Assembly (NCBI GenBank): GCA_945829425.1
Contig: CALZUQ010000009.1
Location: forward strand, 1-64,000
Origin: an uncultured bacterium
GTDB lineage: Bacteria > Bacteroidota > Bacteroidia > Bacteroidales > Bacteroidaceae
Direction of reading: 5' to 3'
DNA: 64,000 nucleotides
Made by a program: the position numbers and the translations under genes. The notes beneath the pieces were generated by a model. It ran no database searches. It was given only the letters and a program-made list of their open reading frames with translations, and had not been told where the DNA came from. Position 1 is the first letter of the stretch; each line of letters starts with the position of its first letter. This document shows, piece after piece, positions 38,420 through 46,908 of this stretch.

Positions 38420-38443
38420 GAAAGTGTAATACGACTATATTTA

Positions 38444-38479
38444 AGGGGTGTATCAGCATCGGCTGATGCACCCCTCTTT
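38444..38479 (+). terminator. Terminator abutting the C10 protease start
   Basis: AGGGGTGTATCAGC pairs with GCTGATGCACCCCT (13 of 14) around ATCG, followed by CTTTT. It ends only 8 bases before the next ATG, leaving almost no leader for the protease gene. Confidence 0.85.
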
Positions 38480-38487
38480 TCAGTTTT

Positions 38488-39669
38488 ATGTTATCCATAC
38501 TCTTTTCTTTTTTCTTTTATGCCAACTACGGTCAGTCTGCGGCTTTCTCACAGTCATGTCCGGAGATAGGGGGTGTTCATGCACAGCCGGGGTGTGTAGC
38601 TGTCGCCATGGCACATGTCATGGCACATAATGCTTTCCCTACAAGCTGCGAGGGAGCTGTGTCATACACCTCGCCGTCGCACGGCATTTCGGTTAAGGAG
38701 GACTTCTCTGCCGTTTCCTTCGACTGGCAACGGCTGCGCAATCCTTCTTCCGCTGCTGACACTCTTGAGATATCACGGATGTTGTACCTCTGTGGTGCTG
38801 CTGCACGTACAGACTACCGTATTCAGAACAGTACGGCGTCATTCCCTTCCATGCTTTCCGCTTTGGTAAAGAATTTCCACTATGACCCCGACATGGCGAT
38901 TTATTCCCGCGAGTGTTACGACAGGGCGACGTGGCACTCCATTCTCATGAATGAGCTGGATGAAGGTCGTCAGGTGATTATGCAGGCTAATGATGTCAGT
39001 CAGGGAAGCCATGCCTTTGTAATAGACGGTTATCAGATACTCTCTTCCGACACCCTCTTCCATGTCAACTGGGGATGGGAAGGGCTGTATAACGGCTACT
39101 ATAACATTGACAGGCTTAATCCAGGAAACTACCTTTTTTCTGAAGAGCGACGTATCGTCGTCTCCTGCCAACCAGACGATGAGGTGCAGAAAGTGAAGCA
39201 GTATCTGGAGTGCAGGGTAACGTTGTCTGACACGGTGGTTATACCGGGACAGAACGGCGTGAGAGCGGATATAGAGGTGGTGAACCGAGCGTACCGTAAT
39301 TTCAGCGGCAGTTACATTGTCTATCTTGTAGATGACAAGGGCGTGAGGACAAAGATTTCAAGAAAGGAATATACTGGTGACATGCAGACAAACTACAGTC
39401 ATAGTTCCTCCTTCACCTTTACCTCGCCAGATGTTCCCGGAATATATACTCTTGTTTTGGAGGCTTCACCGTATGCCACCTATACTTATTTCACACCCTT
39501 GGCTTTTGGCGATACGAGCTTGGACGTAAACGATGCATCTGCAATACAGAGCCCGACAGTGGAGCCTGCGGATGATGACAGAGCGTATGACCCATCCGGT
39601 CGCCGCATGATTACACCGCAAGGCTTGGTGATCAAGAAAGGCAGGAAATATCATGTCCTGAAGAAATAA
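38488..39669 (+). CDS. C10 (streptopain) family cysteine protease without propeptide
   Basis: 393 residues. The N-terminus has a short hydrophobic signal (MLSILFSFFFYANYG). The catalytic domain begins at once: C36 in AQPGCVAVAMAHVMA is the nucleophile, H175 in SQGSHAFVIDGY the general base, and FHVNWGWEG at 191-199 holds the conserved Asn/Trp. The inhibitory propeptide of SpeB-like zymogens is missing. A beta-sandwich domain follows at about 225-345, then the tail YDPSGRRMI...GLVIKKGRKYH. It would be a secreted endopeptidase, though active without processing if the annotation is right. A terminator ends 8 bases before the start, so expression may depend on readthrough. An alternative is that the gene is an old 5' truncation. 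Confidence 0.85.
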   Translation: MLSILFSFFFYANYGQSAAFSQSCPEIGGVHAQPGCVAVAMAHVMAHNAFPTSCEGAVSYTSPSHGISVKEDFSAVSFDWQRLRNPSSAADTLEISRMLYLCGAAARTDYRIQNSTASFPSMLSALVKNFHYDPDMAIYSRECYDRATWHSILMNELDEGRQVIMQANDVSQGSHAFVIDGYQILSSDTLFHVNWGWEGLYNGYYNIDRLNPGNYLFSEERRIVVSCQPDDEVQKVKQYLECRVTLSDTVVIPGQNGVRADIEVVNRAYRNFSGSYIVYLVDDKGVRTKISRKEYTGDMQTNYSHSSSFTFTSPDVPGIYTLVLEASPYATYTYFTPLAFGDTSLDVNDASAIQSPTVEPADDDRAYDPSGRRMITPQGLVIKKGRKYHVLKK

Positions 39670-39683
39670 TGCTCCTGACAAGC

Positions 39684-39731
39684 AGGTGTGTAGAATCAAA
39701 ACCGCACCATGCGGCATGATTTTGCACACCT
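39684..39731 (+). terminator. Stepped hairpin after the C10 protease gene
   Basis: Three nested stems: AGGTGTG/CACACCT outside, AATCA/TGATT in the middle and CCGCA/TGCGG at the tip. It starts 15 bases after the stop. TTCTGTACTGCTATTTTTATT follows. It is probably a terminator. Confidence 0.6.
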
Positions 39732-39777
39732 TCTGTACTGCTATTTTTATTAACAATATTAAAAGCGGCAGAGAAAA

Positions 39778-39809
39778 TTTGGCTATATCAACTGAAATGC
39801 TTAATTTTG
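39778..39809 (+). promoter_or_regulatory. Promoter for the GH3-family gene
   Basis: TTTG (39778-39781), 20 bases, TAATTTTG (39802-39809), 143 bases before the start codon. Confidence 0.75.
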
Positions 39810-39951
39810 CAACTTCAAAGTGTTCATATAAAACGAATTTTCTGTGGGGCACTTGCCCTTTTGACACACTGCAGAAGGTAAGTGATTATTATGGTCAACC
39901 TATAGTCCCACATTAACCACGACGGGGAGCTTAAGTCCCTGTCAAATAAAA

Positions 39952-41463
39952 ATGAGCGTAACAAGCATAGCACAGAACCTGTTTTTCGCAAGAAGACAGA
40001 AAGAGCTGCAGAAACATCTCACCCAAGGAGCTGAGATACAGCGTAACGTACTGAAAAGCCTTTTGCGCCGTGCGGAAGATACAGAGTACGGGCGAAACCA
40101 TGCTTTCTCTGCCGTGAGAGACTATGAGACATTCTGTCAGGATGTTCCTTTGAACGACTATGAGTCGTTGAAACAGGACATCGACCGCATGAGGCATGGT
40201 GAGAAAGATATACTCTGGCCGGGACAGGTCAGATGGTATGCGAAATCAAGTGGTACGACAAATGACAAGTCGAAGTTCATTCCTGTTTCGCAGGAGGGAC
40301 TGCAGAAGATACATTATGCCGGAGGCACAGACAGTGTCGCCCTGTATCTCATGAACAACCCTCATTCCCGTATCTTCGACGGGCGCGCTCTTATTCTCGG
40401 CGGTTCACACCAGTCGAACTACAATATCCATGGCTCTCTCGTCGGCGACCTTTCCGCTATCCTTATAGAAAACATCAACCCTTTGGCAAATTTTGTTCGT
40501 GTGCCGAAGAAAAAGACCGCCCTGCTCTCAGACTTTGAGGTGAAGAGAGAGAGGATAGCTCAGGAGACGCTTCATAAAAATGTCACGAATATCTCCGGCG
40601 TACCGTCGTGGATGCTCTCCGTATTGCTTCGTGTCCTTGAACTGTCAGGGAAGAGCCATCTGGAAGAGGTATGGCCGAACCTTGAGGTGTTTTTCCACGG
40701 AGGCATAGCCTTCACGCCATACCGCAAGCAGTATGAGCAGCTTATCACGAAGAGCGGCATGCACTATGAGGAGACATACAATGCCTCGGAGGGTTTCTTC
40801 GGCATACAGTCCGACCCCGCAGACAAGTCTATGCTTCTCATGCTCGACTACGATGTCTTCTATGAGTTTATTCCTATGGACGAGTTCGGAACGCCGTCGC
40901 CCAACGTCGTACCTCTTTGGGGCGTGGAGACAGGCAAGAACTATGCCATGGTAATCACCACGTCATGCGGACTATGGAGATATATCATAGGTGACACGGT
41001 GCAGTTCACCTCATGCAATCCTTACAAATTCATCATTACGGGAAGGACAAAACATTTCATCAACGCTTTCGGCGAAGAGCTTATCGTGGACAATGCCGAA
41101 CAGGGCCTTGCTTATGCCTGCCTTGAGACAGATGCAGAAGTATTGGAATACACCGCGGCACCGGTATTCATGGATGAGAACGGCAAATGCCGTCACCAAT
41201 GGCTTATAGAGTTCTCACGTGAGCCTTCCGACCTTTCACGCTTTGCCTCTCTTCTTGACTCGAAACTTCAGGAGATCAATTCCGACTATGAGGCAAAACG
41301 TTTCAAGGACATCACCTTACAGCCTCTTGAGATTGTCAAGGCGAAGCCGGGGCTTTTCCATGCTTGGCTGAAGCAGCGCGGAAAGCTCGGAGGGCAGCAT
41401 AAGGTGCCACGACTGTCAAACTCACGAGAGCATATCGAGCAGTTGCTTCGACTGAACAAATAA
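39952..41463 (+). CDS. GH3-family acyl-adenylating enzyme
   Basis: 503 residues, full length for the bacterial GH3 (auxin-responsive promoter) family of the ANL superfamily. The phosphate-binding motif is S99-S-G-T-T (AKSSGTTNDKSKFIPVS). YNASEGFFGIQ is the second adenylation motif, and ITGRTKHFINAFGEELIVDN the hinge to the C-terminal lid. Plant members join amino acids to auxin or jasmonate through acyl-adenylates. The bacterial substrate is not known; many Bacteroidota carry one copy. It has its own promoter. The next gene starts 77 bases downstream. Confidence 0.9.
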   Translation: MSVTSIAQNLFFARRQKELQKHLTQGAEIQRNVLKSLLRRAEDTEYGRNHAFSAVRDYETFCQDVPLNDYESLKQDIDRMRHGEKDILWPGQVRWYAKSSGTTNDKSKFIPVSQEGLQKIHYAGGTDSVALYLMNNPHSRIFDGRALILGGSHQSNYNIHGSLVGDLSAILIENINPLANFVRVPKKKTALLSDFEVKRERIAQETLHKNVTNISGVPSWMLSVLLRVLELSGKSHLEEVWPNLEVFFHGGIAFTPYRKQYEQLITKSGMHYEETYNASEGFFGIQSDPADKSMLLMLDYDVFYEFIPMDEFGTPSPNVVPLWGVETGKNYAMVITTSCGLWRYIIGDTVQFTSCNPYKFIITGRTKHFINAFGEELIVDNAEQGLAYACLETDAEVLEYTAAPVFMDENGKCRHQWLIEFSREPSDLSRFASLLDSKLQEINSDYEAKRFKDITLQPLEIVKAKPGLFHAWLKQRGKLGGQHKVPRLSNSREHIEQLLRLNK

Positions 41464-41540
41464 GGTGGGGCGCTGAAAGCAGGATTCTTTTTGGCATGAT
41501 TCCCTGATAAGAATGAGATACAATAACAGGACTATGTAGA

Positions 41541-43547
41541 ATGAAACATAACAACGAAAACGATACGAGATACTCTTACCGCATGCTGCTTATGGCGTTT
41601 GTCGTAGTGGCATCGGTAGGCTTTGTCACGACATTCCTCGCCTCGTGTGCGAGAATGGGACAGCCGGACGGAGGATGGTTTGACGAGGTGCCACCACGTG
41701 TTGTCGGCGCTTCTCCGGCAGAGCGTTCTACAGATGTCACCTCACGACGTATCGACATACGTTTCAGCGAATATATCAAGGTTGACAATGCTACGGAGAA
41801 TGTAGTCATCTGTCCGCCGCAGATAGAACAGCCGGAGATAAAGACCGTAGGAAAGTCCATCCGCATAGACCTTAAGGACTCGCTGAAGCCCAACACCACA
41901 TATACCGTAGATTTCTCCGACGCTATCTCCGACAATAACGAGGGCAATGCCATGGGAAACTACACGTACGTCTTCTCTACCGGCAAGAACATCGATACCC
42001 TTGAAGTGTCAGGCTATGTCCTCAACGCAGAAGACCTGGAGCCAGTGAAAGGCTCTTTGGTAGGACTTTATGACAACCTCTCCGACACTGCCTTCACCAC
42101 CTTGCCCATGCTTCGGATAGGCCGTACCGACGGCTCAGGACATTTCCGCATCCGTGGCATAGCTCCCGGAAAGTATCGTGTCTTCTCGCTTATAGACAGC
42201 GACGGCGACTTCCGACTCTCGCAACGTGGCGAGCAGTTAGGCTTCTCTGCCGACATCATAACCCCTACGAGCAAGCCAGACACTTATCAGGACACCACGT
42301 GGGTTGACTCCCTGCATATCGCGGACATCAAGCAGATGCCGTACACACATTTCCTTCCCGATGACATCTGTCTCCTCTCCTTCGTACAAATGCAGACAGA
42401 GAGGTATCTCATAAAGACAGAGCGCAACCTCCCCGAGCGAATGATGGTATATTTCAGTACCCCGTCAGACACCCTCCCTCTCTTCCGCGCTCTGAATTAC
42501 GATGACAAGGACGCGTATGTCATAGAAACCTCAGCGAAGAAAGACACTATAACATACTGGTTGAGAGACACTACGTTGGTTAATCAGGATACCCTTCGTG
42601 TGGAGATGACATATACCATGACCGATACACTCGGAGCCCTCGTGTCGCAAACCGACACTGTAGAGTTCCTCCCGAAAATCGCTTATGAGAAACGTCTGAA
42701 GAAACGCATGGACGACATAGAGAAATGGGAGAAGAGTGCGGAGAAAGCACGTAAGAAAGGTCGCGAGCCTGCTCCCCATCCCGACCTCAAGTTCCTCTCT
42801 CCGAAGGTCGCCGTACCGGATAAGATGTCTCCAGACAAGAATATCATGCTGACATTCGAGACACCTCTTGAGAGCATTGACACCACAGCGATACATCTCT
42901 ACTCTAAGATAGACACGCTATGGTACCGCTCACCGGTAGAGATAAGCGACAGTGGCTTGCCGCCCCGAACGTATGTCATACGTGGCGAGTGGCGTCCCGG
43001 CACGGAATATTCCCTTGAGATAGACTCTGCGGCATTCCGAAATATCTACGGTCATGTCTCGAAGGAGATTAAACAAGGTGTCAAGATCGGTGAGGACAAG
43101 AGTTATGCCTCGCTCTTCGTAGAGATGAAAGGCATAAGGAATGATACTGCCGACGTTATCGTAGAGATGCTTGACAAAAACGGCAACTGTGCTTACCGAA
43201 CTGTCGCTTTGCGTGATACGGCAGAGTTCTATTATATCTCTCCGGGCGAGTATTTCCTACGCGCTGTTGTTGACGCCAACCGTAACGGAGTATGGGACAC
43301 GGGAGAATATTCCGAACAACGTCAGGCGGAGGAGGTGTACTATATGCCGGACGCTGTAGAGTGTAAGGCAAACTGGGACCATACCGCAGTCTTCGACGTA
43401 TCACGCACCCCACGTTTTCTCCAGAAACCACGCTCTTTGGTAAAGCAGAAAGAGGAGAAGAAACAGAAACGGAAAGACCAGAACGCTGAACGTGCGAAGA
43501 AACTCAAGATACCTTACGACCGTGAGGCGGTGAACAAACTGTTTTGA
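41541..43547 (+). CDS. Ig-like (SbsA/Big_5-type) lipoprotein
   Basis: 668 residues. An N-terminal membrane segment (MLLMAFVVVASVGFVTTFL) leads to a lipobox LASC at about 36; a shorter start at residue 15 is possible. The mature protein starts with an Ig-like domain at about 50-150 (PPRVVGASPAERSTDVTSRR, then IDIRFSEYIKV). A carboxypeptidase-regulatory-like domain follows at about 155-240 (VSGYVLNAEDLEPVKGSLVG). A charged helix (KRMDDIEKWEKSAEKARKKG) and more beta domains follow, and the end is strongly basic (KQKEEKKQKRKDQNAERAKK). Proteins of this build are widely conserved in Bacteroidota; the function is unknown. The basic tail is odd for a surface lipoprotein. Confidence 0.8.
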   Translation: MKHNNENDTRYSYRMLLMAFVVVASVGFVTTFLASCARMGQPDGGWFDEVPPRVVGASPAERSTDVTSRRIDIRFSEYIKVDNATENVVICPPQIEQPEIKTVGKSIRIDLKDSLKPNTTYTVDFSDAISDNNEGNAMGNYTYVFSTGKNIDTLEVSGYVLNAEDLEPVKGSLVGLYDNLSDTAFTTLPMLRIGRTDGSGHFRIRGIAPGKYRVFSLIDSDGDFRLSQRGEQLGFSADIITPTSKPDTYQDTTWVDSLHIADIKQMPYTHFLPDDICLLSFVQMQTERYLIKTERNLPERMMVYFSTPSDTLPLFRALNYDDKDAYVIETSAKKDTITYWLRDTTLVNQDTLRVEMTYTMTDTLGALVSQTDTVEFLPKIAYEKRLKKRMDDIEKWEKSAEKARKKGREPAPHPDLKFLSPKVAVPDKMSPDKNIMLTFETPLESIDTTAIHLYSKIDTLWYRSPVEISDSGLPPRTYVIRGEWRPGTEYSLEIDSAAFRNIYGHVSKEIKQGVKIGEDKSYASLFVEMKGIRNDTADVIVEMLDKNGNCAYRTVALRDTAEFYYISPGEYFLRAVVDANRNGVWDTGEYSEQRQAEEVYYMPDAVECKANWDHTAVFDVSRTPRFLQKPRSLVKQKEEKKQKRKDQNAERAKKLKIPYDREAVNKLF

Positions 43548-43568
43548 TTTGACAGCCTTGCGGCTGTA

Positions 43569-43821
43569 CCTTAACCTTGACCTTAACCTTGACTAAAGAA
43601 TAAGGTCTGTCTTAACCTATGACTGATCTCGGTCTTAAGTTATGACTGATCTCTGTCTTAAGTTATGACTGATCTCTGTCTTAAGTTAAGGTCAAGGTTA
43701 AGATTTCAGGTTTCAGGTTTCAGGTTTCAAGGTTTCAGGTTCCAAGGTTAAGGTCAAAGTTAAGGTCAAGGTTAAGGTCAAGGTTAAGGTCAAGGTTAAG
43801 GTCAAGGTTAAGGTCAAGGTT
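43569..43821. repeat. Composite tandem and inverted repeat block
   Basis: Left part: CCTTAACCTTGA twice. Middle: three units of 23 bp (TTAAGTTATGACTGATCTC-like), then four units of TTTCAGG. Right part: about six units of the 12-mer GGTTAAGGTCAA. The left 12-mers are the reverse complement of the right ones, so the block can fold as a long hairpin. A short ACAGCC/GGCTGT stem (43552-43567) precedes it, just after the stop of the Ig-like gene. Confidence 0.9.
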
Positions 43822-43880
43822 ATTTTTCAAAAGAAATCATAATTTTTTGCATTATAAGGTTTTATGTCATTAATTTGTTG

Positions 43881-43888
43881 TAACTTTG
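43881..43888 (+). promoter_or_regulatory. -7 box for the FKBP operon
   Basis: TAACTTTG followed by CA, 74 bases before the first FKBP start. No -33 at ideal spacing is seen. The rest of the 43548-43962 gap is the repeat block. Confidence 0.5.
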
Positions 43889-43962
43889 CACATTAAATGT
43901 GGAGAGCTGCAATGACAGTACTCCGTATGATAAGAAAAGATTATTAAAAACGATAAAAAAGA

Positions 43963-44568
43963 ATGGACAAACTAAGTTATGCGTTGGGTATCGGCATAGG
44001 CACCCAACTGTCACAGCTCGGGGCGGAAAGCCTTGTTGTTGAAGATTTTATGCAGGCTGTAAAGGATATCCTTGCTGGTGAAGAGCCAAAGATATCGCAG
44101 CAGGAAGCTCAAAAGCTCGTAAACGATTTCTTCCAGAGACATGAGGAACGTGAGATGGAGCGTAAACGTGAGGCAGGAAAGGCGGCTAAAGAAGCCGGAG
44201 AGAAATATCTTGCCGAGAACCTTAAGAACCCGAAGGTCATACAGACACCTTCCGGACTACAGTATGAAGTCCTCGTAGAAGGCACAGGCCGCAAGCCGAA
44301 GGCTACGGACACCGTGAAGGTACATTATGAGGGTTTCCTCACCGACGGCACAGTCTTTGACAGCAGCATACAGCGCGGAGAGCCTATCTCCTTCCCTCTC
44401 AACGGCGTTATAGCCGGTTGGACAGAAGGCTTGCAGCTTATGGCAGAGGGAGCAAAGTACCGTCTGTACATCCCTTACAACCTCGCTTACGGCGAGCACG
44501 GAGCAGGGGCAAGTATTCCTCCTTACGCAGCTCTCATTTTCGATGTTGAGCTCATCGAAGTACAGTAA
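43963..44568 (+). CDS. FKBP-type peptidyl-prolyl isomerase, cytoplasmic form
   Basis: 201 residues. No signal peptide (MDKLSYALGIGIGTQLSQLG starts directly with the FKBP N-terminal dimerisation domain, about 1-90, helical). The catalytic FKBP domain is at about 95-201: VKVHYEGFLTDGTVFDSS, the active-site Trp in GWTEGLQLM, and the YNLAYGEHG and IPPYAALIFDVELIEV strands. It speeds proline isomerisation in protein folding. First of three tandem paralogues; the next starts 67 bases downstream. Confidence 0.95.
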   Translation: MDKLSYALGIGIGTQLSQLGAESLVVEDFMQAVKDILAGEEPKISQQEAQKLVNDFFQRHEEREMERKREAGKAAKEAGEKYLAENLKNPKVIQTPSGLQYEVLVEGTGRKPKATDTVKVHYEGFLTDGTVFDSSIQRGEPISFPLNGVIAGWTEGLQLMAEGAKYRLYIPYNLAYGEHGAGASIPPYAALIFDVELIEVQ

Positions 44569-44635
44569 TTACGTCACGTGCAGAATACTTAAGCGCGAAA
44601 ACAGAAACAACCAATAATTATTTTTTAATATACAA

Positions 44636-45508
44636 ATGAAGAAAATAGCATTTTGGGCTCTTGGAGCCATCGCAGCAATGAGCTTTGGCTCTTGCGGCAA
44701 TTCAACACCAAAGGCAGACCTTAACGACGAGCTCGATACTTTGAGCTACGCTATGGGTATGGCACAGACAAACGGACTGGCAGAATATCTCGTGCAGAGC
44801 ATGGGTGTAGACTCTGTCTATGCCGATGATTTCATCAAAGGTCTCAACGAAGGTGTCAGCGCCGGCGACGACAAGAAGAAGGCAGCTTACTATGCCGGAA
44901 TCCAGATTGGACAGCAGATCTCTACACGTATGATCAAAGGTCTGAACAACGAGATTTTCGGTGAGGACTCTACCAAGACAATCTCCCTCAAGAACTTCAT
45001 GGCAGGCTTCGTGAACGGTTATACCGGAAAGGGAGGTCTCATGACCCTTGACGAGGCAAGCCTCAAGGCACAGATAATGATGGAGAAGGTTAAGGCAAAG
45101 GCTATGGAAGAGCAGTACGGCGAGAACAAGAAAGCCGGTGAAGACTTCCTCGCAAAGAACAAGAACGCTGAGGGCATCGTGACACTTCCTTCAGGCGTTC
45201 AGTATAAAGTCCTCAAGGCTGGCACCGGAGCGATACCTGCTGACACATCAACGGTGAAGGTACACTATGAGGGAACACTCCTCGACGGAACAGTCTTCGA
45301 CAGCAGCTACAAGCGTGAAGAGCCAACAACCCTCCGTGCCAATATGGTTATCAAGGGTTGGACAGAAGCCCTCACCCACATGCCTGTAGGTTCTACCTGG
45401 ATGGTTTACATCCCTCAGGAGCTTGCTTACGGCGCACGTCAGGCAGGTCAGATCAAACCTTTCTCAGCACTTATCTTCAAGATTGAGCTTATAAGCATAG
45501 AGAAGTAA
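44636..45508 (+). CDS. FKBP-type peptidyl-prolyl isomerase, lipoprotein form
   Basis: 290 residues. Lipobox MSFGSC with the lipidated cysteine at about 20. The helical N-terminal dimerisation domain spans about 32-175 (LDTLSYAMGMAQTNGLAEYL), and the FKBP domain about 185-290 (VKVHYEGTLLDGTVFDSSYK, GWTEALTHMPVGS, LAYGARQAGQIKPFSALIF). It acts as a membrane-anchored periplasmic or surface folding helper. It is 27 bases from the next paralogue and in the same operon. Confidence 0.95.
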   Translation: MKKIAFWALGAIAAMSFGSCGNSTPKADLNDELDTLSYAMGMAQTNGLAEYLVQSMGVDSVYADDFIKGLNEGVSAGDDKKKAAYYAGIQIGQQISTRMIKGLNNEIFGEDSTKTISLKNFMAGFVNGYTGKGGLMTLDEASLKAQIMMEKVKAKAMEEQYGENKKAGEDFLAKNKNAEGIVTLPSGVQYKVLKAGTGAIPADTSTVKVHYEGTLLDGTVFDSSYKREEPTTLRANMVIKGWTEALTHMPVGSTWMVYIPQELAYGARQAGQIKPFSALIFKIELISIEK

Positions 45509-45535
45509 GGCAGAGCTAAAACATACATTCGGGAA

Positions 45536-46528
45536 ATGAAATACAGAGTATTAGTGATAGCACTCGCCGTTATGGCGGGTGTTTCTTTTTCAACTGCCAA
45601 GGCAGAGAAAAAGAGCAAGAAAAGCAAGAAAGCCGCAGTAGAGCAGCAAGCGGAGAAAGCATGCTGCCGCACCTTAAGCGAGAAAGACACGCTGAGCTAT
45701 GCCACGGGCCAGATGCTCACAAGAGGTCTTATGGAATATATCACCGAACAGCTGAAGGTGGACACGGCATACATGGACGTGTTCTATAAAGCCTTGGAAC
45801 AGTCGCTCGTGGCTGTGGAGACCCCTGAGCAGACAGCCAAGGAGGGAGGACTGAAGGTGGCTAACATGGTTAAGACGAACATGCTGCCACAGATGAAGCA
45901 AAGACTTGAGGAACTGAACCTCCCATTCAACGAGGAGGTGTTCAAGAGAGGCTTCCTCGACGCTGTAGGGAAAGACACCACGCTGTTCACCGTTGACAAT
46001 GCTGCTGCCTACCATGACAAGGTGACCTCTGTCGCCAAGGAGAAACAGGCAGAGGAACTTATAGCTGTAGGAAAGGCGTTCCTTGAGGAGAACGGCAAAA
46101 AGGCTGACGTCAAGACCCTTCCTTCCGGCTTGCAGTATAAGGTGATTCGTCAGGGCGACGGTCCTGTAGCGGAAGGCGACGAGAAGGTCACGGTGAAGTA
46201 TGAGGGCCGTCTCCTCGACGGAACAGTCTTCGACAGCAGCTACAAGCGTAATCCGCAGACCACCACATTTAGTCCACGTCAGGTCATAAAGGGTTGGACA
46301 GAAGCTCTCTACCTCATGCCGGAAGGCTCGGAGTGGGAGCTGTATATCCCCCAGCATCTTGCTTACGGCGACCGCCCAGCAGGAAAGATCCCTCCTTACT
46401 CTACCCTCATCTTCAAGATAGAAGTGGTAAAGGTCGAGAAGGCTGTAAAACAGGAAGAGCAACCGGCAGAGAAGGATGTAAAGACAGTAAAGAAACCTGT
46501 AAGGAAGGCTGTGCGGAGCAAGAAATAA
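45536..46528 (+). CDS. FKBP-type peptidyl-prolyl isomerase, periplasmic form with Lys-rich tail
   Basis: 330 residues. Signal peptide 1-22 (MAGVSFSTAKA) followed by a basic stretch (KKSKKSKKAAVEQQ). N-terminal dimerisation domain about 45-190 (KDTLSYATGQMLTRGLMEYI), FKBP domain about 200-298 (VTVKYEGRLLDGTVFDSSYK, GWTEALYLMPEGSEWELYIP). The last 30 residues are low-complexity (EKDVKTVKKPVRKAVRSKK). A soluble periplasmic chaperone is likely. A family 1 repeat element begins 5 bases after the stop. Confidence 0.95.
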   Translation: MKYRVLVIALAVMAGVSFSTAKAEKKSKKSKKAAVEQQAEKACCRTLSEKDTLSYATGQMLTRGLMEYITEQLKVDTAYMDVFYKALEQSLVAVETPEQTAKEGGLKVANMVKTNMLPQMKQRLEELNLPFNEEVFKRGFLDAVGKDTTLFTVDNAAAYHDKVTSVAKEKQAEELIAVGKAFLEENGKKADVKTLPSGLQYKVIRQGDGPVAEGDEKVTVKYEGRLLDGTVFDSSYKRNPQTTTFSPRQVIKGWTEALYLMPEGSEWELYIPQHLAYGDRPAGKIPPYSTLIFKIEVVKVEKAVKQEEQPAEKDVKTVKKPVRKAVRSKK

Positions 46529-46533
46529 CCTAA

Positions 46534-46726
46534 AGGTGGGTTCTATAAATTCCCACCGTCTAAATGTTATTAATTATGGGTTGACGTTTTGACATCTTTC
46601 CGTTTCTCTCTGGCGCATACTGCCAGTTTTCTCAGTCACGATGCCCGCATCGCTCCTTCTAAAACTGACACTCTGCTCTCAGAGATAATTCGGAAATCTG
46701 ACAAAGCGAATTTATAGAACCCACCT
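46534..46726 (+). repeat. Dispersed repeat family 1, copy C (193 bp)
   Basis: Same length as copy A and nearly identical. The terminal arms are AGGTGGGTTCTATAAATTC and its exact complement. Relative to copy A one base in each arm has changed together (TTAATTC to TAAATTC, GAATTAA to GAATTTA), so pairing is kept. It sits 5 bases after the FKBP operon, without coding capacity. Confidence 0.9.
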
Positions 46727-46727
46727 A

Positions 46728-46775
46728 AGGTGGGTTCTATAAATTACCGCCTCAACCGTACAGGGTGAAATAATT
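46728..46775 (+). repeat. Half copy of family 1 joined to a family 2-like end
   Basis: It starts AGGTGGGTTCTATAAATT directly after copy C, then turns into CTCAACCGTACAGGGTGAA, which resembles the right end of family 2. No second arm follows. Confidence 0.5.
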
Positions 46776-46799
46776 TCTTGACTCCTCGCAAAAAAAAGC

Positions 46800-46839
46800 A
46801 GGTCTGCGCCAATGGGTATTGTCCCATAGGTGCAGACCT
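46800..46839. terminator. Bidirectional terminator between FKBP operon and hsp20
   Basis: AGGTCTGC...ATGGG pairs with CCCAT...GCAGACCT, with A-tract on the left and T-tract on the right, so it can serve both converging genes. The remaining bases of the 46529-46908 gap hold copy C, the half copy and nothing else visible. Confidence 0.85.
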
Positions 46840-46908
46840 TTTTCTGTTTAGTGTGTTTTTATTGTTTCCTCAGCGTCGTCGTGCAGAGAGGGTTGAGCCT
46901 TCATCTTT

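Noticed and set aside
43569..43821. CRISPR array
   Set aside because: The units are contiguous with no unique spacers, and no cas gene is near.
45674..46462. Antisense frame of 262 codons in the third FKBP gene
   Set aside because: It is a shadow of a clear FKBP domain.
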